The notes beneath the pieces are model-generated. The model worked only from the letters and a program-made list of their open reading frames with translations, searched no databases and was not told where the DNA came from. From Lytechinus variegatus (Eukaryota; Echinodermata; Echinoidea; Temnopleuroida; Toxopneustidae): a DNA stretch of 64,000 bases. Location: the NCBI RefSeq assembly GCF_018143015.1, contig NC_054757.1, positions 3,396,001-3,460,000 on the forward strand, in the 5' to 3' direction. Of this stretch, positions 1 to 10,013 are shown one piece after another (positions within the stretch are counted from its first letter, which is position 1; each line of letters begins with the position of its first letter). A program made the translations under genes and the position numbers.

Positions 1-188
1 ATATCATCGACTCTCTCATATTCATATCCCTGAGTTGTACATATATCAGTTGTGTGAAATATAAAGCGAAACTTAAAAAATGTCATAACTTTCTTATTTC
101 CGATTTTGATGAAATTTTCAGTGTTATGTTTATTGGATTTTTCTCCTTTTATTTAATCAACTTTTATTGGGGTGGACTTGTCCTTTAA
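1..188 (+). mobile_element. TTAA-ended MITE family B, right part
   Basis: Ends in GGGGTGGACTTGTCC then TTTAA. The same end recurs near 9422, 11643, 27016, 45344 and 59669. The 5' part is cut by the window. It lies in intron 1 of GST copy 1. Confidence 0.7.
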
Positions 189-599
189 TAAAACAGTCCA
201 AATTCAGACTGGGGATACTCCTTATTGCGAAATAAATGTTTTTAAAAAATCACGTAATAAACATTTTGAGAGCCGTGTACCATTGTTGATTTTAATGTTC
301 AAATCAAATATTATAGAGTACTCTCACTAGCTGTCTGAAGACCGTAACGTTCAATAATATTTTAAAGAATGCAAAATCATGATCCAAAACGCAGTATTAC
401 AAAAACATATTTATACCGGTAGGCATAAGTGAATGGAACTGTTTATCTCAAATTACTCGATCTGCTCAATCATTCATAATATTCAAACGACTTCTGAATT
501 CTTAAAAATATTCCCACGCCATTTGTATCTTATTTGTAAAATTTGTTCTCGCTTATATCAATATGTAATCTTAATGTTAAATTAATTATTATATGTTAC

Positions 600-891
600 A
601 AGTAACGAGTCTGCAGAGTGTGATGGGTGTGTGTGTGGGTGTGTGAGGGTGGGTGGGTGCTTCTGTGTGTTTGTGTGTTTCTGATGAATCTGATGACGGC
701 ACAGAGGGTTGGGATTTTTAAAGATTTATTTCTTGTATATTTTGCATATCATTATGTACTTTATAATTTGTATGTATTTGATTAACAGGGCCCGATTGCA
801 AACCAGCTTTTTATCTTTGTTAATGTTTTTTATCGTGTATAGCTGAATTGGTTACCCTGTATTAAGATGTGAAATAAATAAATAAATAAAT
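600..891 (+). mobile_element. LINE-type 3' end
   Basis: A 3'-UTR-like stretch with a GT-rich tract, the phrase GGGCCCGATTGCAAACCAGC and a terminal (AATA)n run at about 868-891. It is absent from intron 1 of GST copy 2, so it inserted after the duplication. The left end is uncertain (somewhere about 385-600). Confidence 0.5.
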
Positions 892-914
892 CTTTTATCT
901 GTTAATATCTATAG

Positions 915-1013
915 GGTTCCCCCTTGGTCAGGTACCCGTGTTGGATGTAGACGGTCAGCTCCTGACTCAAAGCAGGGCTATTTACCGCTTTCTAGCTCGT
1001 CGCTTTCCAGGTG
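915..1013 (+). CDS. GST copy 1 exon 2
   Basis: Follows an AG acceptor at 913-914 and precedes a consensus gtaagt donor at 1014. Encodes FPLGQVPVLDVDG through LARRFPG, the strand, cis-Pro and glutathione-contact part of the N-terminal domain. The 99-nt length is identical to that of copy 2. Confidence 0.9.
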
Positions 1014-4000
1014 GTAAGTCGGACAGTGAATGGCATGTTTAGCAGTGAACTCACTGTATATTCTTTGCTTAAACTTTCCACATTATCTTTCTAAGTTGCA
1101 GCTTGTCTAATTCTTAATTCAAAACATTATGAGAAAAATTTCGCACCAGGGGCGGCGGAGCGAAGTTGAAAGTGGGGGGCACAGGGAAAAATGCGCCTTT
1201 TATTTCGAAAAGGGCACTATCTTAAATGAAAGAAAAATAAAGAGATTGGATTTTCGTTTTAAAATGTCAAAATTTTGCTCTCTTGCTTCGCTCGCTCGCA
1301 GCTTCTTATAGATTACATGTGATACAACATATCTAGCCCCTCAAAATTGTTGGCTCATTACACCACTTTAGGTAAGTCTGACTTACCTAAAGTACCTCTG
1401 TATGCCATTGCTTATCTACCCTACTCACATGACTCATGAAACTTAAGGCACGTAGGATTATTCTTACAAGTTTTTTTTTCCTTCATAAGTAGTAGCAAAC
1501 AAAAATTAGAATATTGTTTTCTTGTTTGAAAGGGGCACTCGTTAACACATAAAACGGGTCCTTCTCAGTCGAAACGGGCACAAAACGCGTTCATGAGGGG
1601 CACTTCTCTTGGGTAAAATATGTAAGAAGGGGCACTGATACGAGAAAGGGCACCTATTAGAAAGCAAAGGGGCACTTGCTTATGACAAAAAAACGGTCCT
1701 TATCAGGTGAAAGGGGCACAGAACACGTTCGTGAAGGGCATTTTTTTTGGGGGGGTCAAAGATTGGCACTGATACAAAAAGAGCACTTGGTAACTCCTAA
1801 AACGGGTCTTCCTCAGGTGAAAAGAGAATAATTAAAAGTTCATGAGGGGGAATTTTTCTTGCGTAAAAAAGGGCACTGTTCGCAGTGCTTGGAAAAGTGT
1901 GGGGGCACTGTGCCCCCCAGGATCGCCGCTCCTGTTTCACACAACAGGTAAGAGCTCAGTGCCTTCAAGACAATGAAGTTACGTCAGGTACACATAATTC
2001 ACATCTTAATTGGGTTGACAAAAGGGCAAAGTGGATAAATATCTTGCTGATGGAAATCACGCCGTGCTAACATTGGCTAGGATTCGAACCCACGCCCTTC
2101 TGACTGAAATACCAGTCAGAAACACCAGCCCATTATGCCACCGCGTACGTAAGCCTACACATGCAGGCCCCGGGGGGGCCACTTCCATTCACGAGTGGAT
2201 ACCATGCGCGACCATGGGGTCTCGAAAAGCACCCTAAACACGTAATTTCCATATTCTGAAAATGCACCCCTTAACAAGTATTGGGTTGTCAAACCCTACC
2301 CTTAACAAGTATTGGAAACAAAACGATAATCTTGGAAAATATTCCCTGAAATGAACCCCTAAACAAGTACAGGAATGTTTTATTGTTACGGGTCCTTCGG
2401 TCGTCGGCTTTACCTTGTTTGGTTTAGTACGACCCCACCTTCTACACCTCTCGCAAATCGGACTCTAAACACGAAGTGTTGGGGAAAAATGGACATCCTT
2501 TATAAAACATTTTAATTTTGTTTTATCATCCCCGCAAATTCGACCCTAAACACGTAATTGTCCTAGCGAAATAGATACCCTTTTTTCATTATTTTTGTGT
2601 TTTTGACACCCTTATCACGTTACGTACGTAACGTGCCCTATCGTGAAAAAGACATCCTTTTACGTGTTTTTTTGGTCGCGCATGGTATCCACTCGTCAAT
2701 GTAAGTGGCCCCCCCCCCCCCCCCGGGATGCAGGCTTATGTATTGTGGCGGCGTCAAGGGGTCAATAAAGGGGAAGCTCACCCTGACAAAGGTTTATTGT
2801 TAAATACCATAAAATATGATAAACACAGAGATGAAGGTTTGAGAAAAAAAATCCATCAAAGATTCAAAAGGTTATTAGAATTTTATTTTTTTGTTTGTGA
2901 TGTCATATGCGAGCAGCATCCCATCTTTCGTGTATTCCAAATAATCAATGAAATGTCATTTTGTCAAAAAAAGAGAAAATAGTTGATATTGTACCGTCAG
3001 TATATCAACAGACAAATTATTTGACACCCGCTGTAAGAAAACAAATTTGAGTCATTAGGGATATTTTAAAAATTGAAATTTATGCATGTTATGTGACATC
3101 ACATAATTATTGAGCAGCTGCTCGTTTATGACGTCACAAATCCAAAACTCTGAATTCGTATGACTTTCTCAATGATGGATTTTACAAAAACCTTCATCAA
3201 TGTTTCATAATTTTTTTCTTGTATTTTTAGAAGCTTTTATGCAGGGTGAACTTTCCCTCTGTGGCTTATACCGTGCACTGCAAAAACTCCGGTGTTGGTT
3301 TAACACTGTCAGTCCACACCAGAGAAGTATTCATTCATTTATTCAATTTTTCCAACTAGAGTAGTATTGAAACAACACCAGTTTGGAATCAAACCGAAGC
3401 TGTTTTAATACAAATTGGTGTTGTATAAACACATTTCTGGTGTAAGATCAAAACGAAACTGGTGTTATTTAACACTAAATCTGGTGTGGACATTTATAGA
3501 TTCCGGGCTAGTGTTAAATCAACACCGGAGTTTTTGCAGTGTGTGTGTGTGGGGGGGGGGCGTAAGCCTGTTTATTATATCATCGATGTTTTGTAGATTA
3601 CTATGGGAAGAACGATGATGAGCGTGCACAGATAGACGTCATCCTTGGGATCATAGCGGACATCGAGATCGCAATCACACCAGCTTTCGAGACACCAGAT
3701 GCTGCCAAAAGAGTAAGCATGTACTATGGGGAAAATACATATAATAATTACAGAACTTTAGGGAAATGTAGGGACAACGGAAACCTTTTCCTCCCCACCT
3801 ATCATAAGAAATTCCTATATGGTGATTTATTAAAACTACAAAGAAATATTTTCATTGATATTTTCAATAATATTGGGGGATTTCATTTGTATTATGTCCG
3901 ATTTCCTATGGGGGGGGGGCTTCCTGAGCAGATTGTCTCTGTTGTGCCTTGACCAGTTCGTAAAACGAGATAAAATTTGAAGCCATGCACACAAATACGA

Positions 4001-6495
4001 AAAGACTGCATTTAAAGGGATGGTTCGGGTTGAATATTTATATGTAAATAAATATAGTAAAATTCACAGAGCAAAATGCTGAAAATTTCATCAAATTTAT
4101 GCACATCGTCATCAATATTCATTAGATGGACTGATGATGCCACATCCCTATTTCCTTTTTCTTATGTTATTACATGAAATTATAAAAGTTTCATTGTTCC
4201 ATACATGTGTAAATGATGTGTATCCATTATGGTGAAATAGGTTGCGGTAATAAATAACTAATACACTTAATCAGTTGTCAATCCATTTGTTTTAGTTCTT
4301 GGTAAAAAAAAATTGAATAAACCTTATTTCATATAATAAAATACAAAAGAACAAGTGTGGATATGACATCATCAGCCCACCTAATGAATATTCATAAAGA
4401 CATGCCTAGAACTGTCTCACCGGAATAATGCAAATATTTAAAATTCAATAACTTCGTATTTGTTATACGATTGTGATCAAACTTTCAGCATTTTGCTTTG
4501 TGAATTTTACTCTATTTATAGACTAGAAATATCTCCAGCCTGGACATTCCCTTTAATAATTCCCCCCCCCCCCCTACAAGATGATGGAAATGAAAAAAAA
4601 GCGGATCGTTTGCGATTTTACCCCTCACCTGCTCCCATGTTTCAAAATTTTATTTCTTCAAATGAGGATAACTCCTTGTTTGTTTGATCAGATTGGTCAG
4701 ATTTTCACAAATTACATTTGGCATTGTTTCGCATTTTCATCATTCATCGTTATTAATTTCAATCATCATTTCCCTCTTACGAAAGATTCTCACACCATGA
4801 TGGTGACACTCCCTCCTTCCACTTCTTATACCGTCTTGAGCATCCTTCTCGTTCAGGCACTGACATCTTAAAGGAGAATGAAACCATTGGAACAAGATAG
4901 CTTGTGTGAAAACAGAAAAATTAAAGAAACAGATCAACGAAAGTTTGAGAAAAATTGGACAAATAATGAGAAAGTTATGAGCATTTGAATATTGCGATCA
5001 CTAATGCTATGGAGATAGCAAATTGGCAATGCGACAAAGATGTGTGATGTCACTTGTGAACAACTCTCCCCATTACTTTAGTATATATTTCACTAGAATT
5101 GCCTCTTTTATCACATCTATCCATAAATCATGTGTTCTGTCTACATGAGGGCATGTAATACATATTTTTTAAGAATAGATCATGGATAAAGAGTTTGTAT
5201 CATCATAAGAAAAAGCAAAAAGAGACATTTTGAGGGTATTTTCTAGTCCACCAAAGGGAAAGTTGTTCATCAGTGACATCACACATCCTTGTCGCATTGC
5301 CAATGTGAGGATCTCCATAGCATTAGTGATTGCAATATTTAAATGCTCATAACTTTCTCACTATTTGTCCGATTTTTCTCAAACTTTCTTTATTCTTATT
5401 CTTTGATTTTTCTGTTTCTACACAAGCCTATTTGTTCCAAAGATTTCATTCCCCTTTAACTGCTTTCCTTCAACACCATACATATTTTGGTCTTTCGTTT
5501 CCTCTCGTGCCATCAACTTCCATATATCCAATGCTCCTTTATCAGCACTCCATGCCCATCCATCTCAAACTACTTCTGTTCAATTATCAATTCATCAGTT
5601 CCATGGTCCAGATTTGTGGAACTCTCTACCAGAGCCTGTTAAACAATGTTCGTCTCTTCATTCATTTAAGGCAAACGTTAAATCTATGTTATTATCAGAA
5701 TACTTGAAGTAAATTTATGTGTCGTATCCTTTATATCGTGAATTTATTCCTCCTTCGATTTAGTCATTACCAATATCTTCATCATGACCACCATCATCTC
5801 CATGGCCTTCATCATCATCAACATCATCATCATATCACCGTCACCCTCAGCTTTATCATCTCCATCTTCATACTATAATATTGCATGAATTCATGTTTCG
5901 TATTTGAAAATATATGCCCATTCTGCTTTATAAATGTATTAATTAATTCAATTAGTATAAGTTTGGGATTGTCATTTTTTTTTCAAGCAATCTGCTTTAA
6001 GGACAATCCTTCTCCTGCAAATTGTGAATATCATATAGTTAATCATTTTTGTCTGGAGTTATCTTTTTAGTACTCTTTATTTATGATTCATGCCAAAAAT
6101 GCTAACATATTTTGTTTATTATGTTATGAAAAATGTATTATACAAATGTTATGGATGCAGAAGAAAACAATAAATCAAATCAAATCAAAATCATCATGAG
6201 TTAGGAAGTTCATTCGCCTTTAAGATGAAGATCGGGTTTTTTTTTCTTCTTCTTGATGATGTAGGAAGCGGAATTTGTCAAGGGTAGGGACAGTACTCTG
6301 AAGCCTTCATATGAGTTCTTCTCTCAATCTCTTCAGAAAGCAGGAGGAAAATACTTCGTTGGAAACAGGGTAAGACTGTCTGTCTCTTGATTAAATTGTG
6401 CAAGAAATGTGCATTTATCGATCTTCTCTATGTAAATGTACAATAGATAGATAGATAGATAGATAGAAAGACAGACAGATAGATAGATAGATATA

Positions 6496-6531
<36 letters not shown>

Positions 6532-6933
6532 TAGATAGATAGATAGAGAGAGAGAGATAGAGAGAGAGAGAGATAGATAGATAGAGATAGATAGATAGAT
6601 AGATGAAACGAAGTTCAAATGCAATGTATTAATAAAAAAGGTAAAAAAGATATATGATTCATTAATATAAAGATTAATCTTAACTACAAAATGAATTACC
6701 AAGAACTCATCATCCTTCTCAAACCCACCATGTTATCACTTCAATCTTTTTTTTGTCAGATGACGTTAGCCGATCTGATCATCTTCAATCTCATCGATTT
6801 TTTCATGGACAGCAGTGTTGGTCTGAAGACATATTTTGACCCTTACCCAAACCTGGTCAAGTACTACGAAACAATCAAGAGTGACTCTCCTCTCACCGGA
6901 TATCTTAAAACAAGGAAATACACCCCTTATTAA
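915..6933 (+). CDS. Glutathione S-transferase, sigma-class-like, copy 1 (exons 2-5; 5' end outside window)
   Basis: Cytosolic GST, expected to conjugate glutathione to electrophiles; some sigma GSTs act as prostaglandin D synthases. Join 915-1013, 3597-3712, 6265-6369, 6760-6933. All junctions are GT-AG and phases agree (in at 1, then 1, 0, 0). Using copy 2 numbering, residues 51-213 are present. The thioredoxin-fold part shows GQVPVLDVDG with the cis-proline and the TQSRAI glutathione-binding motif. The helical C-terminal domain ends with MTLADLIIF and a TPY terminus. Exon 1 is absent because intron 1 runs off the left edge. It differs from copy 2 at 9 of about 164 residues (56, 124, 125, 128, 163, 175, 176, 207, 210). 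AATAAA signals occur downstream near 7537 and 8071. No disabling change is seen. The sigma assignment rests on motif memory; other cytosolic classes are less likely. Confidence 0.9.
1147..1934. mobile_element. GGGGCAC-rich element with short inverted ends
   Basis: Begins CAGGGGCGGCGGAG and ends ATCGCCGCTCCTG, an imperfect inverted pair. The inside is built from irregular repeats of the type aaaGGGGCACt. A deleted copy is in GST copy 2 at 12143-12375, so it predates the gene duplication. Confidence 0.5.
2010..2155 (-). mobile_element. tRNA-derived SINE head (minus strand)
   Basis: On the minus strand there is a B-box-like GGTTCGAATCC-type word (plus-strand ggattcgaaccc near 2080) followed by the body phrase catcagcaagatatttatcc. 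It matches the heads at 30500 and 31362. Confidence 0.6.
2169..2727. mobile_element. Fold-back DNA transposon with 8-bp target duplication
   Basis: About 45-bp inverted ends (CCCGGGGGGGCCACTT..., containing GAGTGGATACCATGCGCG) flanked by the direct repeat ATGCAGGC at 2161-2168 and 2728-2735. The matching place in GST copy 2 intron 2 (about 12381-12395) is empty. An 8-bp duplication fits hAT-type transposition. No ORF worth noting. Confidence 0.7.
3276..3541. mobile_element. Palindromic MITE, CACTGCAAAAACTCCGG ends (copy in GST1 intron 2)
   Basis: About 31-bp inverted termini with one mismatch and internal inverted words around AACACCAG / CTGGTGTT. It lies about 55 bp upstream of GST copy 1 exon 3. 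Confidence 0.75.
3597..3712 (+). CDS. GST copy 1 exon 3
   Basis: A 116-nt exon encoding DYYGKNDDERAQID through PDAAKR, the start of the helical domain. Acceptor ttgtag and donor gtaagc. The protein sequence is the same as in copy 2; only silent changes are seen. Confidence 0.9.
4868..5459. mobile_element. TTAA-ended MITE family A (GST1 intron 3)
   Basis: A 592-bp fold-back with long inverted arms: TTAAAGGAGAATGAAACC at left, its complement ending CCCCTTTAA at right. TTAA at both ends. A second copy at 58090-58677 has a proven TTAA target duplication. Absent from GST copy 2. Confidence 0.75.
5560..6190 (+). pseudogene. 3' fragment of a non-LTR retrotransposon
   Basis: One frame reads QFHGPDLWNSLPEPVKQ, then SFKANVKSMLLSEYLK and TAA at 5710-5712, the usual C-terminal end of CR1/Jockey-like reverse transcriptases. 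A UTR and an (AATCA)n tail follow to about 6190. GST copy 2 lacks it at the same place. 5'-truncated and not functional. Confidence 0.65.
6265..6369 (+). CDS. GST copy 1 exon 4
   Basis: A 105-nt, phase 0-0 exon encoding EAEFVKGRDSTLK through KYFVGNR. Acceptor gtag and donor gtaaga. Three residues differ from copy 2 (E124, F125, G128). Confidence 0.9.
6442..6604. repeat. (TAGA)n/(CAGA)n microsatellite, GST1 intron 4
   Basis: Mixed GATA, GACA and GAGA units. A homologous tract is in GST copy 2 intron 4. Confidence 0.9.
6760..6933 (+). CDS. GST copy 1 exon 5 (terminal)
   Basis: Starts after a tttgtcag acceptor and ends at TAA. Encodes 57 residues from MTLADLIIF to KYTPY. The in-frame ATG at its start is an internal methionine and not a gene start. 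The last 5 kb before it are intron. Confidence 0.9.
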   Translation: MTLADLIIFNLIDFFMDSSVGLKTYFDPYPNLVKYYETIKSDSPLTGYLKTRKYTPY

Positions 6934-7895
6934 ATCACAATTTAATAATCAGTACACTGCAAAAACTCTGGTGTTCATTTAACACCAGCCCGGAATATTT
7001 AAATATCTAGATATGACAATAAGTCGCAAAAAAACTGTTTGTGATACATCCTCCAGATTCGGATCGAAAATAGATAGTATTTAATCCAAAAGTAAAATGG
7101 AAATGTACGCCGTGTCATTAACGATGTAAGAAAAAACATATTTCCTTACCATCATGACTGCAAACAAGTTTAAAACAGAATCATTGGTTAAACAGGGGTT
7201 TGCATGTTTGTTTGGTAAAATAACAATTATTGTGTTTGATTCAGGAGCCGTGGAACATGGGTCTGAGGGGGGGGGAGCTTCAGCCCCCAAAACGTTCATG
7301 GCCATCTTTTTTTGCATGGTCACCCCTCCCCCCCCCTTCACAACCGTTCCGCACCTTTTGAGACTTATCATTATTCTGACCATGGACCTACTAGTCTGAC
7401 GCATGTTCTGACCAACAAATGTGCAAGTTTCATTTAAACCTGATATTTGATAAAAAATTGTATTCAAGCTTCTTTTAAAATGTATGTAGATGCGTGAATA
7501 TATTGTGTTGTTATAATGAGTAGCCATTGTACTGTAAATAAAAGCGCTATTAGATTTTTTTATATAACGCTGTTTCCCATATGAACCTTACAGTAGTTGT
7601 TTAAACAAGAGTTTAAAATCTTAAACAACCATGTTTAATTTTTAATATATTTAATTTTCAATAAATTAAGCATGGTTGTGTAAACTATTTTTTACAACTA
7701 CTTTGAGGTTAACATGGTTAAAAAAATCAATCAGCGTTTGAAGTGCTCTATACCAAAGTGGACATCTATGTCAGTTCTCGATCGAACATTCCATTCTTGT
7801 TATATGATGAGTGAGATATTTAACTAAAAAGTCTAATGCCAGTATTCATTTACAAAGAAAAGATTGGGATCCCAATAGTTGACTTCCTCTTCCCC

Positions 7896-7927
<32 letters not shown>

Positions 7928-8220
7928 CTCCCCTTCTCTCTCCCTCCCTCTTCACCCCGCCCCCTCTCTCTCCTTCTTCACTCCCATCTCTCTCTCCTTC
8001 TCTCATTTTCTCAATGGTTGTACCAATTTAGTCATTCCTACCATTGTATCTGATATATTTTTGTGGATTGAAGCAATAAATGTATGCAGAGTTTGTTGTA
8101 GAATTTGATGTAATGAAGTTTCACCGTCTATTTGTTTTATTTTATGATTGTCAGGGTAATCCCAATAATTTATTATGAATGGCACATTTTAACTAAACCT
8201 ACAAAACATATAGGCAGGAA
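6934..8220. other. 3' flank of GST copy 1, no gene seen
   Basis: Holds the MITE fragment at 6955, G- and C-runs at about 7266-7340, an AATAAA at 7537, a pyrimidine-rich stretch (CTGT)n then CTCTC at 7893-8005, and an AATAAA near 8071. The last parts match the 3' flank of copy 2. No credible ORF. Confidence 0.6.
6955..7000. mobile_element. One-ended fragment of the CACTGCAAAAACT MITE
   Basis: Only the left end plus AACACCAGCCCGG is visible, 22 bp after the GST copy 1 stop codon, so it may form part of the 3' UTR. Not seen behind copy 2. Confidence 0.55.
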
Positions 8221-9075
8221 AACCCGAGATGATGATGATACTGGTAGTTGTATTGTTGACGATGGTGTATGGCGATGATGATGGTTATGATGGTGGTGTT
8301 GCTAGCAGTGATGATGATGATAATAATGATGGTGGTGGTAGCGGTGATAATGGTGGTGATGGCAGCGGTGATGATTAGGATGTTGGTGATGGTAGCGGTG
8401 ATGATGATGATGAAGATAATGGTGTTGGTTGTAGCGTTGATGATAATGAAGATAATGATGATGGTGGTAGTAGCGATGATTAGGATGGTGGTGGTAGCGA
8501 TGGTGATGATGAAGATAATGGTGGTGGCGGTGGTAGCGATGATGATGATGAAGATAATGGTGTTGGTGGTAGCGTTGATGATGAAGATAATGATGATGGT
8601 GGTAGTAGCGATGGTGATGATGAAGATAATGGTGGTGGTTGTGGCAGCGACGATGATGATGATGAAGATAATGGTGTTGGTGGTAACGATGATGATGATG
8701 AAGATAATGATGATGGTGGTAGTAGCGATGGTGATGATGAAGATAATGGTGGTGGCGGTGGTAACGATGATGATGATGATGATGATGATGATGAAGATAA
8801 TGGTGTTGGTGGTAGCGTTGATGATGATGAAGATGATGATGGTGGTAGTAGCGATGGTGATGATGAAGATAATGGTGGTGGCGGTGGTAGCGATGATGAT
8901 GATAATGATGGTGGTTGTGGCAGCGATGATGATGATGATGAAGATAATGGTGTTGGTGGTAGCGATGATGATGATGAAGATAATGATGATGGTGGTTGTA
9001 GCGATGATGAAGATAATGGTGGCGGTGGTGGTAGCGATGATGATGATGAAGATATTGGTGGTGGTGATGTCAAGT
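8221..9075. repeat. GAT/GGT-rich minisatellite after GST copy 1
   Basis: Irregular higher-order units made of GATGATGAAGATAATGG and GGTGGTAGCGATG. Both strands are free of stops for over 200 codons, giving low-complexity frames that are not genes. A related tract follows GST copy 2. Confidence 0.85.
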
Positions 9076-9117
9076 GAAACAACAATTAATTCCTCTCTAA
9101 ACATGTTGAATTAATAT

Positions 9118-9422
9118 TGTTTTATACTATATATCGTTCAGTGAAGTTGGTCCTCATTGTCAAATTTGTAAAAATTTGAAATATCGTATAATTCAAACTA
9201 ACCCTTACCCTAACACAAAATAAATAGTGAGTGAGGGAAATCATCGACTGTCTCATGCCACTGAGTTGTGCATATCACTGTTGTGAAAATTAGTCGAAAC
9301 TTAAAAATATCATAACTTTCTTATTTTACATCCGATTTTGATGAAATTTTCAGCGTTATGCTGATTTGATTTTTCTCTATTTATTCAAATCAACATTTTT
9401 ATGGGATGGATTTGACCTTTAA
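9118..9422 (+). mobile_element. TTAA-ended MITE family B
   Basis: Contains the family words GTTGGTCCTCATTGTCAAA and ends GGGATGGATTTGACCTTTAA. The left arm is degraded. Confidence 0.6.
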
Positions 9423-9865
9423 CCATGAGCAGCACACCCTGGAAATCAAGGAGACTGCAAAATAAGTATAAATTTAACCCAAATCATTTTCATTTTATAG
9501 TGAAACCTATGTTTTTTTATTGCTTGTTAAATAAATTTTGCTTCCAGCACCCCTGTTGAAAAATCTTTCCCAGGGCCCTGTCTATCATAGCTGTAATTGT
9601 CCCACGTCCGAATAGGATAAGAAGAAGTAAACATCGATATAGGGTAATGTCAATAGTATTCGACGTTTGCATTTCACGTTCGAACAATTCGGCGAGAGGT
9701 CAAGTCCCAAGTCCTCAAGTACAATATTTTGTGCGCGATATTTTCAATGTTCAGTGCAGTCTTCTTTGGGAGAGCTAGTACCTCGATAACACGCAGTCTC
9801 GTCTCGTTATCATCTGACGCTCTCTGCTATCCTTTTCTCCTGAATTTCTATAATCAAATTAAAAC
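9423..9865 (+). promoter_or_regulatory. Upstream region of GST copy 2
   Basis: Between the MITE at 9118-9422 and the ATG. Any promoter and 5' UTR of the complete GST gene should be here or just upstream. I see no clear TATA box; a TTCAGTGCAG word near 9760 could be an initiator. No firm transcription factor site is claimed. Confidence 0.25.
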
Positions 9866-10013
9866 ATGTCTACCTACAAACTGACGTATTTCGATGCTCG
9901 TGCTAGAGGGGAACCTGCCAGGATGCTCTTTGCTCTGGCTGGGCAGAAGTATGAAGATATTCGGTATGATTTCGAGGGACAGGAGTGGCCACAGATCAAA
10001 GGAGATAGGAAAA
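9866..10013 (+). CDS. GST copy 2 exon 1
   Basis: Encodes residues 1-49 plus one base of codon 50. Contains Y8 and the ARARGEPARM helix. The donor is gtatga at 10014; reading on into the intron gives only a short spurious tail ending in a stop. Confidence 0.9.

Noticed and set aside
6691..6759. Upstream in-frame ATG (MNYQELIILL...) before the last GST exon
   Set aside because: It lies before a clean tttgtcag acceptor, and the matching GST family sequence begins only at the exon; the upstream codons are intron.
8199..9114. Open frames of 281-301 codons on both strands (poly-Met/Val and poly-Ile/Thr)
   Set aside because: Low-complexity products of the GAT/GGT minisatellite; both strands are open at once and composition simply follows the repeat.
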